NCBI GenBank assembly: GCA_041191265.1
Contig: JBEEPE010000113.1
Location: forward strand, 1-7,068
Direction: 5' to 3'
Length of the DNA stretch: 7,068 nt
Origin: JBEEPE01 sp041191265
Lineage (GTDB): Bacteria > Verrucomicrobiota > Verrucomicrobiia > Chthoniobacterales > Chthoniobacteraceae
The notes below the pieces were generated by a model. That model saw only the letters and a program-made list of their open reading frames with translations. It searched no databases and had not been told where the DNA came from. Position numbers and translations under genes: made by a program. Shown here piece by piece: positions 1-5,578 of the stretch. Every line of letters starts with the position of its first letter. Position 1 is the stretch's first letter.

Positions 1-251
1 CTGGGGCGGGCATCAGACTTCCTAAAAAGGCATGTCATCAACGCGCCCACCCTGGCCTCCTAAGTATTATATAATTACCGGAACAGGACTTCCGACTTCT
101 ACTCGAACAACGCAGGGCAAATTTGCGCCGACTTCGCCAAGCTCCTTAGAACACCCTCAGGCACACCCTAAAGCTCAAACGAAACCGACAAAACTCTCGG
201 TACTGGGAAAGATCGTGGACTCCAGCATCTGCCGGAGATTGCTAGAGAACT
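1..251. other. Left-edge region without a convincing gene
   Basis: No reading frame here has the composition or recognisable motifs of a real protein. One plus-strand frame is open from base 1 to a TAA at 61-63 (20 codons) and could be the tail of a gene entering from the left, but it is too short to judge. An open frame from 32 to 298 runs antisense into the end of pheT and encodes a low-complexity Pro/Thr/Ser-rich peptide, which I treat as spurious. The stretch is less biased in composition than the flanking coding DNA. It includes an AT-rich patch at about 61-77, a 10-base perfect palindrome at 117-126, and the hairpin listed separately at 220-237. Confidence 0.6.
220..237 (-). terminator. 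Terminator-like hairpin downstream of pheT
   Basis: Read on the minus strand, this is a 7-base-pair stem (CTCCGGC / GCTGGAG) with a 4-base loop (AGAT), beginning 14 bases after the pheT stop codon. One pair is G-U, so the stem is complete only in RNA from the minus strand; in plus-strand RNA the same position is an A-C mismatch. That asymmetry and the position fit a 3' end structure for pheST mRNA. There is no U-tract directly after the stem, so it is not a textbook intrinsic terminator and may instead be an mRNA-stabilising hairpin or a chance structure. Confidence 0.35.
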
Positions 252-2627
252 CTACTCGCGGAAGGTCGCGCCGACAACTTCTTGAAGCCGTTTCTTGATG
301 CGGTCGTGCGCCGCAGTCACCTCTTCCGCCTGCAACGTCCGCTCCAACGAGCGGTAAACCAGCGAGTAAGCCAACGACTTGCTCCCTACCGCCAACCGCT
401 GCCCCGTCGCGTCCGTAAAAACATCAAACAACGTCGCATCCACCAACAGCGGTTCCTTCACCGACAAAATCGCAGCCAAAACCTCCGAATGCGTCCGACC
501 TCCATCCACCACCAACGCCACATCACGACTCACCGACGGGAACCGCGGAATCTCGCGGTAAACCGGAAACGCCACGCCCCACAACCTAAATACCTCATCC
601 AAATCGACCTCCGCAAAAATCCCGTGCGCCGGCAAATCCAATACCTTCCCCTCCGACGGACGCAACACGCCCATCATTCCGATTTCCTTCCCCGCCACAC
701 GCAGGGAAGCCGCCATCGCACAACCCACCATCTCCGTTCGAACCGTCTCAAACTCAAAACCCAACACCGCACCCAATACCCCTTTCACATGGAAAAAATC
801 CGCATCCACCCCGCCATGCCCCTTCCACCCCGCAGGACGAACCACCCCCGCATGAATCAACGCAGCGTGTAAACGTTCCTCACGCCCCTTCGCTCGAAAG
901 ACGCGACCCACCTCAAACACCCGCACCGGCGCATTCCCAGCGCGCGCGTTCCGCGCCGCCACCTGAAACAACCCCGGCAACAACGAAGGTCGCAACACCG
1001 CCTGATCCGCATTCAACGGATTCTTCACCTTCAAGTGCAACGCCCCGTCCACCCATCCCCCCGTCTCCCTCTCGCCAATCAACGTCATCGTCCGCGCCTC
1101 AAAGTATCCCGCAGCCACAACGCGATTCCGGAACGTCATCAACCGGTCATGCCGAACGTCCGCCTTGCTCTCCGCCGAAGCCCACGCCTGCAATCGCGCC
1201 GGCACCGACTGAATCCCCTCAATACGCGCAATCTCCTCAATCAAATCCGCCTCCCGCGTCAAATCGCGTCGAAACGAAGGCACCGCCCACGCCCCGTCAC
1301 CCGCCGGAACCAACCCCAACGCCCGCAACACCGCGTCCACACGCGCCGCGTCAACCACACGCCCCATCACCCCCTCCACCCGCGAGGCCCGCAACCCAAC
1401 CACCCGCTCCGGTGCCTTCCCCTGCAACCACAACGCACGCTCAGCCGCCTCCGCACTCCCTCCCACCCGCACACTCCCCACCGCTCCTCCACAGAGCGCC
1501 CTCAACTGCGCGACTGCCACCCCAGCACTACGCACCACGCCAACCGCATCCACCCCACGCTCAAACCGATAACTCGAATCACTCGATAACCCCAAACGCC
1601 GCGACGTCCGCCGCACGCACGCCGGATCAAACACCGCCGTCTCCAACAAAATCCGACACGTCGAACCCGTCACCCCCGTCGCCACTCCTCCCATCACGCC
1701 CGCAATCGCCACCGGACCCGTATCATCCGCAATCACCAAATCCTCCCCAACCAACCGGTACTCCCTGTCGTCCAACGCCTTCAACACTTCCCCCTCCAAC
1801 GCAAACCGTACCCGCAAATCCCCACGAACCAAGTCCGCATCAAACACATGCATCGGTTGCCCCAAATCCAAGTTCACCCAGTTCGTCACATCCACCGCCG
1901 CATTGATGCTCCTCAACCCCGCCGCCTCCAACTTCTCACGCAACCACACCGGAGATTCCCCAACCTGCACCCCCTCCAGCGCCGTCAACACGTACAGCGG
2001 ACAACCCGCCACCGTCGAAACCTCCCCTCCCGAAATCGCCGGCAATCCCTCCACCACCTCCGCCGCCCGCACCGGACGTCCCGTCAACGCACCAACCTCC
2101 CGCGCAATCCCCTCGTAACTCAACAAATCCTGACGATTTGGCGTAATCTCCAACTCCAAAACCGTGTCCGACGGAAACACCTCACTCAACGGGGTGCCCG
2201 CCGCGTGACCGTCCCCCAGAATCAACAAACCATCCACCTTCTCCGGTAATCCCAACTCCTCCGGACTGCACATCATCCCGTCCGACTCCACCCCCCGCAA
2301 CTTCCCGCTCTTAATGCGAAAATCTCCCGGAAGCACCGCTCCCGGTAACGCCAACGGCACAAAATCCCCCGCTTTGAAGTTCTTCGCCCCGCACACAATC
2401 TGACGAAGAGTCCCTGACCCGTCCTCCACCTTGCACACACTCAACCGATCCGCATTCGGGTGCTGCGAAAACTCCGCAATCCGCCCCACCACCACCTGCG
2501 GAAGGTCCGCGCCCGTCCGCTCAATCCCCTCCACTTCCACACCCGCCATCGTCAGCACTTCACACAACTCCTCCACCGACCCCGACCACTCCACCCGCTC
2601 GCGCAACCATTTCAATGAAACCTTCAT
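252..2627 (-). CDS. pheT: Phenylalanine--tRNA ligase beta subunit
   Basis: Large subunit of the cytoplasmic alpha2-beta2 enzyme that charges tRNA-Phe with phenylalanine using ATP. At 791 residues it has the full bacterial length. It opens with the typical MKVSLKWL, which fixes the start. Domains in order: OB-fold tRNA-binding domain at about 40-150 (QHPNADRLSVCKV near 55-67), B3/B4 editing domain at about 205-385, B5 at about 400-475, catalytic-like core at about 485-685, and the anticodon-binding FDX-ACB domain at about 690-790 (FPSVSRDVALVVD, then KSLAYSL and RTLQAEEV). Editing-site landmarks are present: GQPMH with His260, IAGVMGG, and LLET with Glu329. B5 keeps the Mg-binding pattern D455, D461, E464, E465. 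It lies 31 bases after pheS, almost certainly in one transcript. No good Shine-Dalgarno motif precedes it. I see no frameshift or truncation. Confidence 0.98.
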   Translation of the reverse strand: MKVSLKWLRERVEWSGSVEELCEVLTMAGVEVEGIERTGADLPQVVVGRIAEFSQHPNADRLSVCKVEDGSGTLRQIVCGAKNFKAGDFVPLALPGAVLPGDFRIKSGKLRGVESDGMMCSPEELGLPEKVDGLLILGDGHAAGTPLSEVFPSDTVLELEITPNRQDLLSYEGIAREVGALTGRPVRAAEVVEGLPAISGGEVSTVAGCPLYVLTALEGVQVGESPVWLREKLEAAGLRSINAAVDVTNWVNLDLGQPMHVFDADLVRGDLRVRFALEGEVLKALDDREYRLVGEDLVIADDTGPVAIAGVMGGVATGVTGSTCRILLETAVFDPACVRRTSRRLGLSSDSSYRFERGVDAVGVVRSAGVAVAQLRALCGGAVGSVRVGGSAEAAERALWLQGKAPERVVGLRASRVEGVMGRVVDAARVDAVLRALGLVPAGDGAWAVPSFRRDLTREADLIEEIARIEGIQSVPARLQAWASAESKADVRHDRLMTFRNRVVAAGYFEARTMTLIGERETGGWVDGALHLKVKNPLNADQAVLRPSLLPGLFQVAARNARAGNAPVRVFEVGRVFRAKGREERLHAALIHAGVVRPAGWKGHGGVDADFFHVKGVLGAVLGFEFETVRTEMVGCAMAASLRVAGKEIGMMGVLRPSEGKVLDLPAHGIFAEVDLDEVFRLWGVAFPVYREIPRFPSVSRDVALVVDGGRTHSEVLAAILSVKEPLLVDATLFDVFTDATGQRLAVGSKSLAYSLVYRSLERTLQAEEVTAAHDRIKKRLQEVVGATFRE

Positions 2628-2658
2628 ATCACTTTAATTTTTAGAGCCTTAAAAACAA
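2628..2658 (-). other. pheS-pheT intergenic spacer
   Basis: This 31-base AT-rich spacer separates the TGA of pheS from the ATG of pheT. Reading toward pheT it contains an AAGG far upstream of the start and AAAGTG immediately before it; neither sits at normal Shine-Dalgarno spacing. I see no terminator or promoter, which supports co-transcription of the two subunits. Confidence 0.6.
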
Positions 2659-3672
2659 TCAACGGAACTGTCCGACAAAGCGCTGATCCCCCTCCGTAAA
2701 CAACCGAATGTCCGGAACCGCCCCCATCACCATCGCCAACCGATCCAACCCAAACCCGAACGCAAACCCCGAAACCGCCTCAGGATCGTAGGCCCGATCC
2801 TTCCGACGCCCGTTCACCGCCTCAAACACCGCCGGATCCACCATCCCGCACCCCGCAATCTCCAACCACCGCCCCCCAGCCAACTGCGGCGAACGCACAT
2901 CCACCTCAAACGAGGGCTCCGTAAACGGGAAAAAATGCGGCCGAAACCGAAACTCCACCCCCGACCCCAAAAACTCCCGAAAGAAATACTCCAACGTCCC
3001 CTTCAAATCCGACAACGCAACCCCAGGCGCCACATACAACCCCTCCATCTGCGTGAACTGCGCCAAATGCGTCGCATCCACCTCATCCCGACGATACGCC
3101 GCCCCAGGAGCAATAATCCGCACCGGTGGCGGATTCCCCTCCATCGTCCGAATCTGCACCGTCGACGTGTGCGTTCGTAAAAGCCTCCCGTCCGGCATGT
3201 AAAACGTGTCCTGCTCGTTCCTCGCCGGGTGGTCCGCCGGCGTGTTCAACGCATCAAAACAATGCCATTCCGTCTCGATGTCCGGCCCGTCCGCTAACGC
3301 AAAACCCATCCGTCGAAAAATACGCACCGCCCGATCCATCAGCTGCGTAATCGGATGCAACGCCCCACTCAACATCCGCGTTCCCGGCAACGTCACATCC
3401 ACCCCCGCAAACGCACGCGACTCCGCCTCCGCAACCAAAGACGTCCGCCGCTCGTCAATCGCCTCCGTCACCACCCCGCGCACCTCATTCAACACCTTCC
3501 CAATCCGTGGCTTGTCCTCCTTCGCCACCTCCCGCATCCGATCGTTGAATGCCGTAATGCTTCCTCCCTTCCCCAAAAATCGTACCCGCACCTCGTCCAA
3601 GGCGGCCTCGTCCGCCACCCCAGAAATCGCAACGAGCGCCTCATCCCTCAACTGTTGAATCTGCTGTTCCAT
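2659..3672 (-). CDS. pheS: Phenylalanine--tRNA ligase alpha subunit
   Basis: Catalytic subunit of phenylalanyl-tRNA synthetase, a class II aminoacyl-tRNA synthetase that works with PheT. The 337 residues match the usual length of bacterial PheS. Residues 1-85 are a charged helical region expected to form the tRNA-binding coiled coil. The class II core follows: motif 1 region HPITQ (106-110), DTFYMPDGRLLRTHTS (155-170), motif 2 YRRDEVDATH with QFTQMEG (193-211), FPFTEPSFEVDV (248-259), WLEIAGCGMVDP (269-280), and motif 3 GFAFGFGLDRLAM (302-314). Ala304 in GFAFG matches the Phe-pocket alanine known as A294 in E. coli. The ATG at 3670-3672 is chosen because MEQQIQQLRDEAL is a normal start of the coiled coil; upstream there is only a weak TGAGA. 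It is the first gene of the pheST operon. Confidence 0.98.
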   Translation of the reverse strand: MEQQIQQLRDEALVAISGVADEAALDEVRVRFLGKGGSITAFNDRMREVAKEDKPRIGKVLNEVRGVVTEAIDERRTSLVAEAESRAFAGVDVTLPGTRMLSGALHPITQLMDRAVRIFRRMGFALADGPDIETEWHCFDALNTPADHPARNEQDTFYMPDGRLLRTHTSTVQIRTMEGNPPPVRIIAPGAAYRRDEVDATHLAQFTQMEGLYVAPGVALSDLKGTLEYFFREFLGSGVEFRFRPHFFPFTEPSFEVDVRSPQLAGGRWLEIAGCGMVDPAVFEAVNGRRKDRAYDPEAVSGFAFGFGLDRLAMVMGAVPDIRLFTEGDQRFVGQFR

Positions 3673-3842
3673 AAAATCTCAAGAATCACCCGCCAGACCG
3701 TCCGACGGCAAACCTCCAGAAAGCCCCGAAGCCGCCCCCCCGTGAAGAAAAAACCAACCGAAAGCCTCAGGAATCCCTCCCCCACCAAGACGCACCGCCC
3801 ACTTGCCAACCGCAGTGGCACATCCAATGCACCCGTCAAAGA
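3673..3842. other. Divergent intergenic region between pheS and the hydrolase gene
   Basis: These 170 bases should hold the promoters for the leftward pheST operon and the rightward secreted hydrolase gene. A TTGACG resembling a -35 element lies on the minus strand at 3834-3839, but no convincing -10 box follows at 16-18 bases. No sigma-70-like pair was recognised for the plus strand. A small CCGT/ACGG hairpin lies near 3699-3709. Neither flanking gene has a clear Shine-Dalgarno sequence. I recognise no riboswitch, T-box or convincing Phe-rich attenuator leader. Confidence 0.5.
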
Positions 3843-5471
3843 ATGCTCTCGCTCCGCATCGCCGTTGCACTCCTCCTCCTCGCAACCCCCGCACTCACCG
3901 CTGAACCCTGGCACCTGTCACTCCAATCACGCTCCGGGTACGCAAAAAAAACAACCAAGGAACAGTGGGACCCACTCGCCACCGCCATCATCATTTGCGA
4001 CATGTGGGACACCCACACCAGCCCCAACGCGGTCTCCCGCGAAAAAGAACTGGCGCCCCGCCTAAACGAGTTCGTCCAGAAAGCACGTTCCGATGGCGCC
4101 CTCATCATCCACGCCCCCAGCGCCTGCATGGCCGCTTACGACGGAACGCCTGCCCGCCTCCGCGCAATCAACGCCCCCACCGCCTCCCGCACCCCTTCCG
4201 CCATCAATCAGTGGTGCCGCCAAATCCCAACTGAAGAATCCGCCGTCTACCCCATCGACCAAGCCGACGGAGGCTCGGACGACGAACCCGAAACCCACCG
4301 CAAATGGGCCGAGCAACTCGCCGCCCAAGGCAGAAACCCAAAAGCCCCTTGGCAACGGCAAATCGATCTCATCCAAATCGATCAAGACCGCGACGCCGTC
4401 AGCGATTCAGGCTCCGAAATCTGGAATCTCCTCGAAGCAAAAAAAATCCGAAACGTCGTCCTCGCCGGAGTCCACACCAACATGTGCGTTGCCGGACGTC
4501 CCTTCGGCCTCCGCCAAATGGCCCGCAACGGATTGAATGTCGCACTGCTCCGCGACCTCACCGACAGCATGTACAACCCTCGCGCTTGGCCCTACGTCAG
4601 CCACTTCCGAGGCACCGAACTGTTCATCGAACACACCGAACGCCACATCTGCCCCACCCTCACGTCCGACCAACTCCTCGGAGGACAACCTTTCAAGTTC
4701 TCCAGCGCCACCGCAGGCCCCCGCCGCCTTCAAGTGCTCCTCATCGGCGATAGCACCACCGAGGCCATCATCCCGAAACAACTCGCCCCCGAAGAACCCC
4801 AGTTCGAGGACGTCATCCGAATCCTGCTCGCCCAACACCCAAATCTCCCCCCCGTCGACGTTCACAACCTCGGTCTCAGCGGCGAGTTCATCGAACGTCT
4901 GCTCACCTCCGGACGCTATGACCGCGAAATCAAAAACCGTCCGTCCGCAGACATCATCTACATCCGCTACGGCCTCAACGACCGCTCACGCCGCAAGGAC
5001 TTTTCCACGAACTTCCCCGCCGATTTCCACGCTCTCATCGCCAAACTTCGCGAAGACCACCCCAAGGCCACAATCATCCCCATGACCGTCATCCCCTACC
5101 TCAATCCCGAAGCCTCCACCGAAATCAACGAAATCGTCCGCAACGTCGCAAGAACCGAAAATCTCGAACTCTTCGACATCTTCCCCGCCTACGCCGAAGA
5201 ACTCAAAAAAGGGCAGAACATGCTCAACTACCGCAGATACCCCCTCGCCCGAATCCCAGTCGAACTCCAACCCCTCGCCCGCCCCTACCTGCGCCCCGGA
5301 AACGATCCCACCGTCGTCGTCCAAGACAACCGACTCGACGCCCTGCTCGGCCACCTCCCAGGCTGGTTCGCCGACCGCCACCCCAACCAAGCCGGCTACC
5401 ACGTCATCGCCCGCGAAACCGCAAACCACGTCGCCCAACTCCTCAAAAAGCAGACACCACCCCCGCGCTAA
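3843..5471 (+). CDS. Secreted fusion: isochorismatase-like cysteine hydrolase plus SGNH/GDSL hydrolase
   Basis: A 542-residue predicted exported protein. Residues 1-20 form a signal peptide with a long Leu/Ala core ending in LTA, which also supports the start; no Shine-Dalgarno motif is visible. Residues about 45-285 are isochorismatase-like: IIICDMWD carries the expected acid Asp53 and GVHTNMCV the expected nucleophile Cys215, followed by RPFGLRQMARNG, MYNPRAWPYVSH and CPTLTSDQ as in PVC family members. The third triad residue, Lys, is not obvious at its expected place near 182-183. Residues about 296-535 are an SGNH hydrolase: GDSTT with Ser304, NLGLSGE (342-348), GLND (377-380), and DRHPNQAGY with Asp511 and His513. 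The first domain family cleaves amides or vinyl ethers; the second usually removes acyl groups. The substrate is unknown. It is divergent from pheST and upstream of another secreted-protein gene on the same strand. Confidence 0.9.
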   Translation: MLSLRIAVALLLLATPALTAEPWHLSLQSRSGYAKKTTKEQWDPLATAIIICDMWDTHTSPNAVSREKELAPRLNEFVQKARSDGALIIHAPSACMAAYDGTPARLRAINAPTASRTPSAINQWCRQIPTEESAVYPIDQADGGSDDEPETHRKWAEQLAAQGRNPKAPWQRQIDLIQIDQDRDAVSDSGSEIWNLLEAKKIRNVVLAGVHTNMCVAGRPFGLRQMARNGLNVALLRDLTDSMYNPRAWPYVSHFRGTELFIEHTERHICPTLTSDQLLGGQPFKFSSATAGPRRLQVLLIGDSTTEAIIPKQLAPEEPQFEDVIRILLAQHPNLPPVDVHNLGLSGEFIERLLTSGRYDREIKNRPSADIIYIRYGLNDRSRRKDFSTNFPADFHALIAKLREDHPKATIIPMTVIPYLNPEASTEINEIVRNVARTENLELFDIFPAYAEELKKGQNMLNYRRYPLARIPVELQPLARPYLRPGNDPTVVVQDNRLDALLGHLPGWFADRHPNQAGYHVIARETANHVAQLLKKQTPPPR

Positions 5472-5495
5472 CTTGGACAAAGCGCACGATTTTTT
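5465..5495 (+). terminator. Weak intrinsic-terminator candidate after the fusion hydrolase gene
   Basis: A 5-base-pair stem (GCGCT at 5465-5469, AGCGC at 5481-5485) with an 11-base loop is followed after four bases by six T residues (5490-5495). The stem overlaps the stop codon of the upstream gene. The T-tract makes it terminator-like, but the stem is short, the loop is long and the T-run is offset, so termination is probably partial if it occurs at all. Confidence 0.3.
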
Positions 5496-5578
5496 CTCTG
5501 CCACACGTTTGTGACTACTTTATCGTTTTCTCTGGGTTATTCCCGTCACAGCCACCCTCCAGTTCACCTGATCCGTTT
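5496..5578 (+). other. Leader region of the dehydrogenase-like gene
   Basis: This short pyrimidine-rich stretch lies between the weak terminator and the next start codon. I see no convincing promoter pair and no purine-rich ribosome binding site before the ATG at 5579. Together with the weak terminator, it leaves open whether the downstream gene is co-transcribed with the fusion hydrolase or has its own promoter. Confidence 0.4.

Noticed and set aside
117..126. Perfect 10-base palindrome GCAAATTTGC as a possible operator
   Set aside because: Several palindromes of this length are expected by chance in 7 kb, and there is no second copy or adjacent promoter to support a regulatory role.
32..298. 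Plus-strand open frame of 88 codons at the left edge
   Set aside because: It runs antisense into the last codons of pheT, encodes a Pro/Thr/Ser-rich peptide without motifs, and has no ribosome binding site.
282..2249. Long plus-strand open frames opposite pheT (including 282-872, 1035-1589, 1412-1906, 1848-2249)
   Set aside because: Their products are Arg/His/Pro/Thr-rich low-complexity peptides, which is what antisense reading of a GC-rich, G-ending-codon gene produces. pheT itself is intact and unmistakable.
3679..3842. Possible Phe-containing leader peptide upstream of pheS, as in attenuation-controlled pheST operons
   Set aside because: A minus-strand frame reads EAFGWFFLHGG and stops just before pheS, but it has only three Phe residues, no clear ribosome site, and no terminator/antiterminator pair with a U-tract. 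The evidence is too thin for an attenuator call.
3355..4065. Plus-strand open frame of 236 codons spanning the end of pheS and the divergent promoter region
   Set aside because: The product is Arg/Pro/Ser-rich without motifs, antisense to pheS and out of frame with the real gene at 3843. It is open by composition only.
4407..4865. Minus-strand open frame of 152 codons inside the fusion hydrolase gene, rich in Gly/Glu/Asp/Val
   Set aside because: It is antisense to well-conserved isochorismatase and SGNH motifs. Its acidic Gly/Val-rich composition is the expected mirror of C-ending codons on the plus strand.
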